Positions 1 to 10,954 are shown, numbered from the stretch's first letter. The stretch is DNA of 64,000 nt from Dysidea avara (GCF_963678975.1 NC_089276.1:3059445-3123444); one strand, 5' to 3'. Program-made: numbers and translations. The notes: generated from the letters alone by a model not told the origin.

Positions 1-200
1 TAGCTGAACTCTCTACAGGTGATTTATTTGAGCTGAACTCTCTACATGATGGCTTCTTTGTAGCTGAACTCTCTATTAGGTACCTTCTTCTAGCTGATCT
101 GACTACAGGGTGACTTGTTTGTAGCTGAATTTCCTACAGAATAACTTGCAATGTAATATAACTGAGTAAATTAAACATGCAGCTGAATGCTTTATTAGGG
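1..200. repeat. Degenerate tandem repeat, unit about 40-45 bp
   Basis: The phrase TAGCTGAACTCTCTAC recurs with mutations about every 40 bp (near 1, 33, 61, 92, 121 and 180), with spacers such as GGTGACTTGTTTG. No open frame is associated. It begins at the window edge, so the array may extend further left. Confidence 0.7.
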
Positions 201-500
201 TGACTGTTCTATTAGAGTATCTCGATCTCGCATTTGCTGCACATAGTTGCCTTTCGAATCATAACTCAGTGATTTGTAATCCGATTCTTCTGTACTACTG
301 CAAGAACTTTCTATGATGATTATTCCAGCTACATACTGATTTTCAGCTCGTTGCTCTAAGCGGTTTGCCTGGTAGACACGAAAACTAATAGTTTTTTTAT
401 TCATAAAAATCGATCGCGTAATTTTGACACAGGTTGGGTTTTGTGTCATATCTCCATGGTCTTTATCCCGATTCCTTTCAAACCACAAAAAGGCACTCCT

Positions 501-658
501 ACGATGGTTGCTCCATCTACATATCAATTTTCAACTGATTCCTCCAAGGCGTTTACCCTGTAGGCGTGACAGACCTTCGACGATGGTTGCTCCATCTACA
601 TATCAATTTTCAACTGATTCCTCCAAGGCGTTTACCCTGTAGGCGTGACAGACCTTCG
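501..658. repeat. 79-bp perfect tandem duplication
   Basis: Bases 501-579 are repeated almost exactly at 580-658. The unit starts ACGATGGTTGCTCC and ends with TAGGCGTGACAGACCTTCG. The identity indicates a recent duplication. Confidence 0.85.
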
Positions 659-1224
659 ACCTTATTTTACGCAAATAATCGGTCATAACTCCGTGAATGT
701 TCATCGGATTCCTACCAAAGTTGGTACGGAGATCCGCTGTCACAGTGATATATGTTTCCCCGGGTAACGTGTTTCCCGCACACATATCCCTAGGGATCCG
801 TGTTTCCCCGCACACATATCACTAACTCGCTAGCGACCTACAAGTCACAGTGATATGTGTTTCCCCGGGTAATATGTTTCCCCTTTATAAAGTCATGTGC
901 AACGTACGTAGTGTTAGCATAGGCGCGCATGCACTTTTAATAATCATAGCTAGCCATACCTATACAACTAGATAGATATTATAAGTATACATGTTGATGG
1001 AGGAAATCAAGCCATTCACTGGTATTCAACTATAACTGCTAAACTGTGCTGTGATTTGGCTATGTAGCTATAGCATCAGTTTAATAAAACAGTAGCTACA
1101 AATACATGTATACAATAAAATACTATCTCTAGCTATATAGAGTAAATCATGTGGTTGCAGCTATGTATAACTAATCAATGTAGCTACAGCTTTGGCATGC
1201 AGTCAGTCATTATCTACCCCTTTG

Positions 1225-2697
1225 CCGGTTCTATCTGGGGTTCCCCAAGGGAGTATTTTGGGACCCCTATACACTTCATTATTTACATGAATGATTTACC
1301 ATCTTGCGTTACCATCAGTAAAACTTTACTATTCATTGACGACACCAAGATTTATAATACTGTTAGATATTTCACTGTTTCAAAATGATTTAGACTCAGC
1401 AACTTTGTGGAGTACGAGAAATAATATGTTCTTTAATCCATAAAAGAGTGTCCACCTATATTAATGCAAAAGTCATCACTATAATTACAAAATAGCTGAC
1501 ACACAGGTTTTAACAAATAGTTCACATAAAGATCTCGGTATTATAATGTCATCAGACCTATCTTGGGATCAACACTACAAAAACATAATCCCTAAGACCT
1601 ACAGAATGCTAGGACTGCTCCATCGCAGCTTTAGCAAGCATCAAACAGTGACAGCCAAGAGAACTTTGTATATTTCCTTAGTGAGATCGCAAGTTATATG
1701 CTGTTCAGTGATTTGGAAACCTAACCATATCAAGCAGGGGCGGATCCGGGGGGGGGGGGCTTTGGGGGCTGAAGCTCCCCTTCATATTTAGGCTTTACTT
1801 GATCAATATGCTGAAAATCATAATGAAATTTTGTCTTAGCATAATTATATGATCACTATAATAATACAAATACTCATAAAACCACCTTATAAACATCTTT
1901 CCAAGGTATTATCAGTGGATTTATGCTAAAGTTTATGCGACAAGAACCTGGATCAGCATTGGAGGTGTACAAGATCGAGATACTCTAATAGAGCAATCAG
2001 CTAACTATTCTAATAGAACATTCACTGGAAAGATGTAGTTGGTTCTGTTATGAAATTTTTCTGAATCTGCCTGCACCTATACATACAATGAAGTGCATTG
2101 GTCTGTTTAAAGGGCTTCATTCATCCACTTGTGTAGTTAATATGTAAGGCAATACTTAATTCAGGTACACAATTTCCATTGAAAATGCTGCAGATTCAAT
2201 CTTGTATTGTTCAAATTTCAAAATTTTCCACTTTCAACATTGTTCTAACATGCACCTATTCAGTGTTGTGCAATTGTGGGAGGGGTGCATCATGTACTTG
2301 GTTGTCTGTACCTACCCAAACTTTTCCATTAGCAAAATACTTCAGAGAGCCATACCTATAATCTAAAGGCAGTATATATAATCTACAGGCAGAAAATATT
2401 ATGAATTTTATGTGGGAATGTCTCCAAATTGCAGTATTTTAGCATCTATTTTTCAAAATTTCCTGGGGGGCATGCCCCCAGACTCCCTAGTTCCAGCATG
2501 CTCCCAGACTCCCTAGTTCCAGCATGCTTTGCATGCTGGGAAGTGTGCTTTGTACACCTCTACCCAAGAGATTAGTACCTTGAGTTAGTCCCCCCTTTTA
2601 TAAATCCTATATCCGCCCCTGTCAAGGACATCACACTTATTGAGCAGGTCCAGAGAAGAGCAACAAAGTTTATTTTAAATGACTATAGTTCTGATTA
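1225..2697 (+). pseudogene. Non-LTR retrotransposon reverse transcriptase relic
   Basis: Around 1230-1375 the plus strand reads residues like the RT core: a degraded G-S-I-x-G motif, then F-I-I-Y-M-N-D-L-P, then L-F-I-D-D-T-K-I-Y, where the usual catalytic A-D-D is I-D-D. From 1546 to 1734 comes the C-terminal RT part (DLSWDQHY, then LYISLVRSQ). The frame resumes at 2622 with an IEQVQRRATKF-like stretch after an inserted element. This layout is typical of LINE ORF2 proteins of the CR1/L2/Jockey kind. Stop codons and frame changes between the blocks show it is dead. The exact clade is not assignable by eye. Confidence 0.7.
1735..2621. mobile_element. 887-bp non-autonomous DNA element, TIR CAGGGGCGGAT
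   Basis: The left end CAGGGGCGGATCCGG and right end ATCCGCCCCTG form terminal inverted repeats of the hAT kind. The insertion is flanked by TCAAG on both sides (1730-1734 and 2622-2626), and removing it restores continuity of the RT relic. The TSD is therefore 5 bp rather than the usual 8 bp of hAT, as described for hAT5-type elements; that assignment is inference. There is no transposase frame inside. An internal direct repeat of CAGACTCCCTAGTTCCAGCA lies near 2480-2525. Confidence 0.75.
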
Positions 2698-3122
2698 TTA
2701 GTATAGCTAGCTAGTATAATTATTGTATTAGCTTATATAGTAGCTAGTTAGCTAGTTAGCTAACTATAGCTAAATACATGCAATATGCATGGGTGTCTAT
2801 TAGCTAGATAGCAATATATCTACTGAATGGTTGGATCGCGTACTGTTTGCAACTAGCCATATAGACCTTGGAGTTACTGCACAACGGCTATATCTGAGTT
2901 GGAAACACGGATCCCTGGTGATATATGTGCGGGGAAACACGAATCCCTAGGGATATGTGTGTACGGTGAAATATTTAAAAAATCGCTACGGGAAACACAT
3001 ATCACTGACAGCTTTTGGTGGGAAACACGGATCCCTAGTGATATGTGTGCGGGGAAACACGGATTCCTAGGGATATGTGTGCGGGAAACACATTACCCGG
3101 GGAAACATATATCACTGTGACA

Positions 3123-3480
3123 CCGCCTTAATGAGCCCTTTAAGTGTGCCAAATTTTAGCCCAATCCGAGCACGCATTCGTGTTTTATGGCGAATTTTGC
3201 GAAGTGTGCGAAATGAAGAAGATGAAGAAGAAGAAGAAAAAAACGAAGAAATTAAAACGAAATTTTGTTCACTCGTATCTCGGAAATGGCTGCGATTTTC
3301 TTCAAATTTGGTATGTAGACTCCCCTAACTGGGCGGCACGTCTCTAGCAAATTTGGTTCCAATCGGATAAGGAATCACAGAGCTACATAGGTGTGAAAAT
3401 TGCGTTTTCTTTCTTCCTGTTAATATACTCACGGTGTGGCGCGCCGGCTTCTTGGGCCGCACGACACACTATCGTGTGTC
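3123..3480. other. Probable dispersed repeat, no gene seen
   Basis: A GAAGAAGA-rich stretch (3210-3250) is followed by sequence ending in GTGTGGCGCGCCGGCTTCT and a CACACTATCGTGTGTC palindrome (about 3430-3482). Its GC-rich texture differs from the neighbours, suggesting a repeat tail. I cannot classify it. Short open frames here look like chance. Confidence 0.3.
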
Positions 3481-3699
3481 TTGATATATAGCTAGCTCAT
3501 GACTTGTTACTTATCCCTATACAACTATTGTTCACTTAAAGTACTATGATTTTAGACATTTGTTATTAACATTTTATTTGTGCATAAAACCACTCTACAT
3601 CAAAATTCTCTGTCCTGAGATGTGTGGAATAGCTCTGGCTTCTGGGGGGCACAACCCCTGCTCTGTATATACCTACTACCTTGGTGCACCCTGTTTCCA

Positions 3700-3870
3700 A
3701 AGCCTGGATCTGCCCCTAAAGTTGCTTGTTGATAGATTTTATGCTCATGTGTCAGTGCCTCCCTTGTCTCATGACATGTTATAGAAATTGTAAATTTCTT
3801 GTGATAGACATGCACGTGAATGCATTGTGCTGAGGTGTTACAAAGATTTGAAAATCCTCAGCAACTGCAA
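3700..3870. repeat. Dispersed repeat shared with 16388-16660
   Basis: From TTGTTGATAGATTTTATG through a GTTATAG...AAATTTC stretch to CAAAGATTTGAAAATCCTCAG, this segment matches the reverse complement of DNA around 16388-16500 and the end at 16629-16655. CTGGATCTGCCCCT at 3703-3716 also resembles the end of the element at 1735-2621, so two repeat relics may abut here. Confidence 0.5.
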
Positions 3871-4201
3871 AACCAATGAAACACCTAGGTTATCCATTCA
3901 CTGGACTGAACTCTAAGCTGGATTACTAGGACTCACATAAATTTTGCCCTAACACTTTTTCCAACTGGAAAAAGTCACATGATGCACACTCTCCTCAGGG
4001 TCTCATATCTTGCATCTGTGTCTATGATCTTGTCCACAACTCTGAATCAGTTTAAGACTAAACTAGCAGGACTAAGCTCACTGTTATGATAATTTTTGTT
4101 GATATGTCAAATTGTTTAACTGTTTGTGTACTCCATGTAAGGTTTTGCACTGTAATAAATATAATAAAAAATGTAACTATACTCCTCCCGGGCAGCAGTT
4201 A

Positions 4202-4260
4202 GTCTGGTGTGGCTGCCCCTTCGCTTGCAGGAAGCAAGCAAAGGAGCAGCCACACCAGGC
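4202..4260. repeat. Long hairpin (MITE-like palindrome)
   Basis: CTGGTGTGGCTGCCCCTTCG pairs with its near-complement ending in CAGCCACACCAGG, separated by a loop of a few bases. A stem of about 26 bp with one or two mismatches is visible. It lies just upstream of the Gypsy-like LTR. Confidence 0.6.
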
Positions 4261-4291
4261 TAGGGGATAGGTAGGAATTTGACTTTCAAGA

Positions 4292-4674
4292 TGTGTGGGG
4301 ACAAGATGAGTGTCAAATGAAAATCATGGGACATTGGGTGTATGTAAGAGATTGAACTGTTTTATTTGTTAGTGTGATTTTTGTAATGGTGATTTTTGTA
4401 GTTGCATAACTTGTAGAGTAGGCACATTTTGTAGGTGTTGTAATGCTGCTTTAGGAATTTTGATTTTGTTGTTGTGTACTGTAAGGTTCGGAATTTTTGT
4501 TTGTTTTTCTGCATGGCATGCTTTGTAATATAGGATAGAATTTTGTGCATAGTTTTGTCACAGTACCTATAAATACTTTGAATCAATGAATAAAAGTTTA
4601 GTTTTTGTTAGTCAAAGCTGAGTGAACTATTTACGAGTAAAGTCCAGCGTGACAGAGTTAGCCCCGCTGTGACA
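4292..4674 (+). mobile_element. Putative 5' LTR of a Gypsy-like element
   Basis: The segment runs from TGTGTGGGGACAAG to GCTGTGACA, directly before a primer-binding-site-like sequence and the gag frame. It contains a TATA-like CCTATAAATAC near 4566 and AATAAA near 4589, as expected for an LTR promoter and polyadenylation signal. The left boundary is a guess, because no 3' LTR copy was found downstream of the integrase to align with it. Confidence 0.5.
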
Positions 4675-4676
4675 TT

Positions 4677-4690
4677 TGGTGACAGGAGTG
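4677..4690 (+). promoter_or_regulatory. Putative primer binding site of the Gypsy-like element
   Basis: TGGTGACAGGAGTG starts two bases after the inferred LTR end. Beginning with TGG, it could pair with a tRNA 3' CCA end. The specific tRNA was not identified. Confidence 0.4.
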
Positions 4691-4727
4691 TTTCTATAGC
4701 TACCCAGCTAGCTACTTTCGTGACTGT

Positions 4728-5904
4728 ATGCCAAAGCCACGTCGGAAACCATCCGCCAAGATGTCAAACACTACAGCCCTAGAGGACATGGTTCGAATGT
4801 TAGTAGAAGAGCGTGCTTCTCGCGAGGAAGAGATTGTTACTGAGAGAAAACTCCACCAGGCTGAAATGGAACAACGGGAGAAGCTAGTTACAGCACAGAT
4901 GCAACAGATGCGGGACCACATGCAAGCCCTAATGGACGTGGCAACAAGTAAGGAGAAAGCCCCACCACCCCGCAATTCATTAGAAGTTAAGCTTGTGCCC
5001 CTCTCAGCTAAGGATGACATTGAAGCGTAAGGTAAATGCGGGTATTTCCGGACAGCGTACAATTCCGGACACTTTGCACCTTTATCAAGCTAGCCGAGGA
5101 ACCATAGATAATATATCCGGAGGTATATATTATCTATGGAGGAACGAAACAACGGATTGCCTTGAAATTTCTGCTGTGAATAGCTATTCTTATAGGGATT
5201 ATAAAAATCGAAAAGTGTATTCTAGTTGATTCATTCTTGGGTGCTATACACGAAGTGTCCGGAATTGTGCGCTGTCCGGAAATACCCGCATTTACCTTAC
5301 TTAGTGACTTGAACGCGTCATGCAAGCTCACGAGATCCCAGAAAACCGATGGGCAATACACCTCGCCCTACAATTGCAACTAACTGGTAAAGCTCAACTG
5401 GCGTATGCAGCTGTTTCGCCAGCTGATGTGGGAGATTACAGTGCAGTTAAGGCAGCCATCTTAGCTCGATATGACATTAATACAGAAGCTTATCGCCGAC
5501 GATTTCGTACTGCTACTCGAGGCCGTGAAGAGTCTTTCCGTGAACTGTCTATAAGATTGATGGACTTACGGAACAAGTGGCTTCGAGAATGTACTACAAT
5601 GGCTCTAATGAAGGAGATGATTGGCCTCGAACAGCTGCTGGAAGCTCTACCACCGGACATGCGGGCATGGGTGCGAGATAAGAAGCCAAAAACCTGCCAG
5701 GAAGCTAGTGAACTTGCTGATGAATATGTACAGACCAGGCAAACAATAGGTGCTGTAGGAGGTAGTGACCACAAGCTGCCTGTTGTTAATCAGAAGCGAT
5801 GCTATAGTTGTGATCGGACAGGACACTTTGCTAAAGACTGTCCGGGGAACAGAAGTGAGAATAAAGACAGAAGCCAATTCTGTGGTGAGAATGGACGTGT
5901 TTAA
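4728..5904 (+). pseudogene. gag: Gypsy-like gag (coiled coil, capsid, zinc knuckle), broken
   Basis: The N-terminal part (4728-5029) is highly charged and probably coiled coil, with many E, R, Q and M residues. The frame is cut by the MITE at 5030-5297. Downstream (5320-5904) it resumes with a SCAN/capsid-like helical region (ENRWAIHLALQL, then ARYDINTEAYRRRFR) and a CCHC knuckle C-Y-S-C-x4-G-H-x4-C near 5801-5842. Just right of the MITE the frame is also shifted by what looks like a two-base loss near 5308-5311, so two lesions separate the halves. After the knuckle the reading moves to another frame. Family knowledge: SCAN-like capsids occur in Gypsy elements related to vertebrate SCAN genes. 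Certainty is high for gag and moderate for the SCAN-like label. Confidence 0.75.
5030..5297. mobile_element. 268-bp mariner-type MITE inside gag
   Basis: The ends AGGTAAATGCGGGTATTTCC (left) and its reverse complement (right) form TIRs of more than 40 bp, including TCCGGACAGCG[TC]ACAATTCC. The element is flanked by TA at 5028-5029 and 5298-5299, the target duplication of Tc1/mariner elements. A second, inner palindrome (CCATAGATAATATAT and its complement, about 5100-5142) sits in the middle and may be a further insertion. There is no coding capacity. Confidence 0.85.
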
Positions 5905-6627
5905 GGAACCAAAGAGTAAGAGTGGCATTAGTGCAGCTGACTCTAAGGGGAAGTCTACAGAACTAAGCCATGTGGAGTGCTACAATTATGGAGAAAGAGG
6001 CCACATTGCAACCACTTGTCCGGCAAATCCGACGAAGGCAAATATGTTCTGTAGAGGTGAGCAGCAGCAATTATCAGTTAGTAAGGCTTCCTCTGTGTGT
6101 CAGAGTGGCCAAATTGGTGACATTACTGTTGATAACATTGTGTTAGATACAGGTTGTAGCAGAACCATGGTGAGAGAGGACCTGGTCCATGAAGGACAGT
6201 ACCTTAAAGGAGATGCTATCACCATTAGATGTGCCCATGGTGACACCGTACTGTATCCGGTGGCTAAACTGGAGATGGAGGTAGACGGACTACTACTGAG
6301 TGTGGAAGCAGCAGTATCCAAACACTCCCAGTGCCAGTATTGTTAGGCACCGATGTGCCAGAGTTGGCCAATTTGTGGGGTATAGCTGATGTCCGGCCAT
6401 ATACTTCAGAACAGAGTTTAATGGTAGTGACTAGGGCTCAGTCTCTCAGACAAACACAAGATGTGGCTATGGAAGAGAGTGAACAACAGTGTGGGGTGAA
6501 GCCAAGTGTGCCTCTTGTTGGCAGTGAATTTGATGAAGAACTATTTTTGTTAACCAGAGATAAACCTAAGAAGACCAGAAGCCAGAAGCGTGCAGACTGT
6601 CAACATCATCACAGACACAGACATTAG
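5900..6627 (+). pseudogene. Gypsy-like retropepsin region, frame-shifted
   Basis: In the frame following the gag break there is a second, damaged knuckle (C-Y-N-Y-x4-G-H-x4-C, the second Cys replaced by Tyr, near 5979-6020). Next comes an aspartic protease active site V-L-D-T-G-C-S near 6142-6165 and a flap-side motif L-L-G-T-D-V near 6335-6355. The usual motif order of a retroviral-type protease is kept. Several frame changes occur (near 5850-5900, 6335 and 6600). It should be followed by reverse transcriptase in a normal Gypsy element, but integrase follows at once. Confidence 0.7.
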
Positions 6628-6671
6628 CACAGCAGGCACCGACACCCCCACTGAGTGTATCTACAGATGAG

Positions 6672-8012
6672 TTGAGGAGACTACAGCGAGAAGATACTAC
6701 TTTGGCTGGAGCACGTAAGTTTGCAACTAACCCTGATTCTCTCTCTGTAGGTCAGTTCTATTGGAATGATGGGCTGCTATACCACCAGTGGAAGCCATCC
6801 AAGAAAGCACCAGAACTTGTGATAGAACAATTAGTCTTACCTGTACAATGTCGTTCAAAAGTGTTAGAACTGGCTCACAATATTCCGTTGGCTGGCCATC
6901 TGGGAAAGGACAAAACTAGACAGAGAGTGGCACAGCAATTTTTTTGGCCAACCTTATGCAAAGATGTGGAGGAGTTTTGTCGTTGTTGTCCACAGTGCCA
7001 GAAGTCTGGTCACAAGAAAGTGCCCAAAGCTCCTCTAGTGCCACTACCAATTGTTGCAACTCCATTCCAGAAAATAGCCATGGACATAGTTGGTCCATTA
7101 CCCAGAAGCCGCAGTGGAAATCGCTATGTGTTAGTGATATGTGACTATGCCACACGTTATCCGGAGGCCATACCAGTTCAGAGTATAGATGCTGAGAACA
7201 TTGCTGAAGAACTGATTAAGTTGTTTGCTCGTGTTGGCATTCCTCAGAGCATCTTGACAGACCAAGGTAGCTACTTCACATCTAAACTCCTAATGGAGCT
7301 CTACAGACTGTTGAGGGTGCAGGGAATACGAACTAGTCCATACCACCCACAAACTGATGGGCTGGTAGAACGATTCAACCAAACCCTCAAGCTGATGTTA
7401 AGGAAAGTTATTGATAAGGAAGGTAAAGATTGGGACAAGTTACTGCCATATGTTCTTTTTGCTTATAGAGAAGTTCCCCAAGCATCTACAGGGTTCTCAC
7501 CATTTGAACTGTTATGTGGACGGAGTGTCAGAGGACCACTGTCAGTATTAAAAGAGTGCTGGCAAGCAGCAGAGTCCCAAGATGTTAGTGTGGTGTCATA
7601 CATCCTAGACATTAGAGAAAAGTTACAACAGATGTCAAAATTAGTAGAGCAGAATCTGACAAAGGCTCAGATGGACCAGAAGTTCTGGTATGATAAGAAT
7701 GCAAGACACAGAGAATTTCAGCCAGGAGACCAAGTGTTAGTCCTACTCCCCACCTCTACTAGTAAGTTGTTAGCTCAGTGGCAAGGCCCATATGAGGTGG
7801 TGAAACGTATTGGAGAAGTGGACTGCTTGATTGACATGCACGACAGAAGGAGAAAGAGGAGCGTTTTTCATGTGAACATGCTTAAACTGTTTCATTGCCT
7901 TACAGAGAACACTGAGATCAGTTTATGGGTTGAGGAGCAGTCAGGAGAATCAGATAATGACATGCTGGAGGATACAGTACCAGCCCAAATCTGGGTAGGT
8001 AGGTCGATTTGA
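6672..8012 (+). CDS. Gypsy-like integrase (446 residues, open)
   Basis: The frame is long and undamaged. In order it shows an HHCC zinc-binding region (H near 6877 and 6895 in AHNIPLAGHLGKDK, then C-x2-C in CCPQCQK near 6987), the DDE core with D in the MDIVGPLP motif (7081), D in the LTDQGS motif (7255) and E in the GLVERFNQTLK motif (about 7370). A C-terminal SH3/chromo-like part follows (QPGDQVLVLLP and VFHVNMLKLF). This is the complete set expected of a Gypsy integrase. The reading frame extends upstream without a stop to about 6600, so 6672 is only the first ATG. No reverse transcriptase or RNase H lies between protease and integrase or downstream, and no 3' LTR was found. It may be an internally deleted Gypsy copy, or a gag-pro-int derivative of the kind that has been domesticated in other animals. 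Confidence 0.85.
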   Translation: MRRLQREDTTLAGARKFATNPDSLSVGQFYWNDGLLYHQWKPSKKAPELVIEQLVLPVQCRSKVLELAHNIPLAGHLGKDKTRQRVAQQFFWPTLCKDVEEFCRCCPQCQKSGHKKVPKAPLVPLPIVATPFQKIAMDIVGPLPRSRSGNRYVLVICDYATRYPEAIPVQSIDAENIAEELIKLFARVGIPQSILTDQGSYFTSKLLMELYRLLRVQGIRTSPYHPQTDGLVERFNQTLKLMLRKVIDKEGKDWDKLLPYVLFAYREVPQASTGFSPFELLCGRSVRGPLSVLKECWQAAESQDVSVVSYILDIREKLQQMSKLVEQNLTKAQMDQKFWYDKNARHREFQPGDQVLVLLPTSTSKLLAQWQGPYEVVKRIGEVDCLIDMHDRRRKRSVFHVNMLKLFHCLTENTEISLWVEEQSGESDNDMLEDTVPAQIWVGRSI

Positions 8013-8889
8013 TAATGGTAATAATAGGTTATATGAAAACAATGAAAGGTCAGTCAAAGACAACTAATTCTTACATGAAGCATAGTACGGTGATCTGCAG
8101 TACCACAATGTATAGCTATACTGATACTCTAAAGTGCTAACAAACTGACTTGTCTGGAAGACTTCACCTTTAGAGCTTGTGTTTTTTGGACATTTAAGAC
8201 TTTAACCCCCACTACTAATTGCACTTTGAAAGCTGCACGACTGAGATTGAACTGCCCCTTTGCAAGAAGTAAGGGTCTGGTGAAATACAAATCCCATGTC
8301 CTTTCTAGCACTGAAATTTCATGCTAGCCAATTAATGCATGCTAATGAATTGATGTTCACACACAAGTCTGAATTTCAGGGCAATCATCTGACATAACCA
8401 GCTGTTACGTACACTGTCTAATTGAAATGATATGGGATCTGTATTTCACTAGACCCTTACTTTTTGCACATAGGGCCATAGGCGGGTGGCCCAAGACTAA
8501 TAATAAAGCCATGATGCTATCTAGGTACACGTGATCCTGTATCACATGACTACCACCATTATTATTTCGGGTACGTGCATAACATTCAATAGACATCGCC
8601 TAGCTAAGCTAGCAAGTCAGAGATAGAATATTCATCCTAGCCTGTATACATTGAATTATACCAAATGGCCTCATTCCTTTTGAAGTTGAGTAAAAAAAAA
8701 AATATATATATATTTTGCAGATTTGCAAACAATCTCATAATTATGTACTATATGGAGGTCTAAAATTTTCAAGGATAAAATTTTCACTGTTAAGCCTGAA
8801 AACCTTGAAAAAGCAAAAACATTTCCCCTTGAAATATTTAGGTTATACTACAGTACAGTAATTCAACTATGGAACCAATACCTCAGAAC
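8013..8889. other. Non-coding stretch with small repeat relics
   Basis: No convincing gene. A short piece around 8760-8840 (CTTGAAATATTTAGGTTATA) resembles the end of the MITE at 62228-62431. An (AT) run lies at 8693-8712. Expected 3' LTR sequence of the preceding retroelement is not recognisable. Confidence 0.5.
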
Positions 8890-9060
8890 ATAACTAACAC
8901 TCCTATCAAGAGTTAATAATAGTGGAGGGGGGAAAATTATTAACTCTTATTCCCATGTATACTGAGTTTTGTAATGACACCTGTGCATTATAATTACATG
9001 TGATTCCTGCACAGTACAGAGTATAATAAATAATAAAGCCAATCAGATTGCAGCTACTAC
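8890..9060. repeat. Dispersed repeat shared with 30340-30480
   Basis: Both segments share GTTTTGTAATGA, CACCTGTGCATTAT and TGATTCCTGCACAGTACA in the same order and orientation, with small gaps. This marks an interspersed repeat family. One copy lies inside the P element between its second gene's exons. Confidence 0.6.
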
Positions 9061-10954
9061 TACTACTACACATGCAGTTTGCATCATTAGTTGTGGTAAC
9101 CAAGATTTGAACTGGTAGGATAGCAGTTATATACTGTATAAAGATAAACTTTCTGTATGGTATTTCCATCCTAGCACAATGTAGTAGCAATACTGCAATG
9201 AACATGTTCATGCCTTTGTTGGCAATTACATTACTCAAAATTCTTTTGATGTGGTAAAAAGAATGTATATAGCATAATTAATAAATTGATTTTAATGTTG
9301 GTAGCAAATTGACAGTTTTACCGCTCTAGTTTATTTTCTGGGGAAAGTTCTGTTGTGGTTACTATACCGACGTGAGTACCAAAATCACTTGAGTGATTTA
9401 TAACATCTAATACTGTACTGAAAATAGAATTCTTGCAGGTAGCCTGCTATAATGTATTGATTCATAGACATGAAGAATAAATATTTGACCATGTAGACCA
9501 TTATTTACCAGTGTATCAACCAGACGTACATATGTCATAATATTATCAGGGATTAGGAACATCATTATACTGCTCTGTATACTGTACTGTAGTTGCTAGT
9601 CACAGAATCACATGCATAATAATCACATCTTATAGTGGACCCCCCATTATCTGGCCACTGATTTATCAAACATTCCATTATCTGAATGATAGAAATGACT
9701 GTTCTATTAGAGCATTTTGTCTACTGTGTGCTTCTATTAGTAATTGAACAAGGCTATAACGTTTACATGCGGAGCTGAGCTCTAAAAATATTTAATAACT
9801 CATTGATAGAATTGTGATAGTTCTTGAAATCTGGCTCATTTGTAGTACTGCTTGACCCACTAAAAATCGTTTCATTCAAATGTCTTTAGTTACACATTTA
9901 TGACCACTCAAAATTGTCACCATGGGAGCCATAGTTTATGACACTTTTTCAAACTTGTAATGAAGCCAAACCACACATGTCTGCCTTTGACACCTTTAAT
10001 GTCACCATTAATCATCTGATTGGCTGCTGAAATTGTATCTCTTGACAATTATCTTTTAACCTGTTTTCTCAGTCAAACTTGTACATACTAGCTATATCTG
10101 AACACACCAACGAGTTCTGATAACAGAGGGACCACTAGTAGTGTACTTTCATATTTGTCTGATTGCTCTATTATGGATTCTGTGACTTATCTATTAGAGT
10201 ATTTCGACTCTTTCAGCTATGTAATTTATCTACTACCTTTGAAGTTGATGGAAGAGGTCTCAAAAACTTAAATACCTCCCCTGGGTTTGCCCTGGAAGTG
10301 TATGCCAAACATGCTAAAAGTAATGGTTTAATCACAACCTGTGTTTTTGTATTAAATATTATACTTTGTATCAATGTAGCAGAATGAAGCATGGTGGAGG
10401 CAGCTGTGAAAATGGTGCTGGTTGGTGGATGGAGTTTTCAATGTATGTAAGACAATACTTATTGAGTATATATGTAAAAAATTCCTATATAGAAATTAAG
10501 GAGTAATGGTCTTATAGGACCCTTATGAAGTTTAAATATACTAGATATACCTGCTATCTGTTAATCTTTATTACTGCAGTTTTGTTCATTGTTTCTAGCA
10601 AGATGATCAATAATGTTTGTTTTGCAACATCAAGTTTTCTTGTTGGTAATTTTCTCTAGATCCACAATCCTTAGTCAAATTATCAAATTGGATATAGTGA
10701 GCTCATTTCCACCATTGGATCCTCAATTCCTGCGTGTTACTATGAACGAATAAGAGGATACTTTAGAGCTACTTGACAAGGCCATTTCTTCTGCTGTTAA
10801 GCAAATGGTGGCACAAGATTGTCACTTTAGCACCCATGCCTTTAGTTACAGAATAGATTGCTTCAAGAACTCTCCAGTGACTCTGATACCTATAACATTG
10901 GTCATCAGTTTAATAAACTGTTCGACAGTACATACCCACATATCAAATAACCCA
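9061..10954. other. Gene-poor stretch
   Basis: No supported gene. A fragment near 9633-9690 (GTGGACCCCCCATTATCTGG) resembles the end of a pogo/Tigger-like element, without a partner end. A short motif GACTGTTCTATTAGAG at 9698 is one of several dispersed copies in the window. Confidence 0.4.

Larger units (their letters stand above)
738..3122. repeat. Inverted GGAAACAC repeat arms around a 2.4-kb segment
   Basis: The left arm starts TGTCACAGTGATATATG (738) and continues with several units containing GTGTTTCCC and CACACATATC. The right arm (about 2893-3122) carries the same units in reverse complement and ends ATATCACTGTGACA at 3122. Each arm is itself built of short repeated GGGAAACACGGATCCCTAG units. 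The layout resembles terminal inverted repeats of a foldback-type element, but I saw no clear target-site duplication. The enclosed DNA holds a reverse transcriptase relic. Confidence 0.5.

Noticed and set aside
5047-5290. CRISPR-like repeated TCCGGACA units
   Set aside because: They are the two halves of a MITE terminal inverted repeat in a eukaryotic genome, not spaced direct repeats.
8020-8320. 3' LTR of the Gypsy-like element
   Set aside because: No stretch here matches 4292-4674 by eye, so I do not annotate one.
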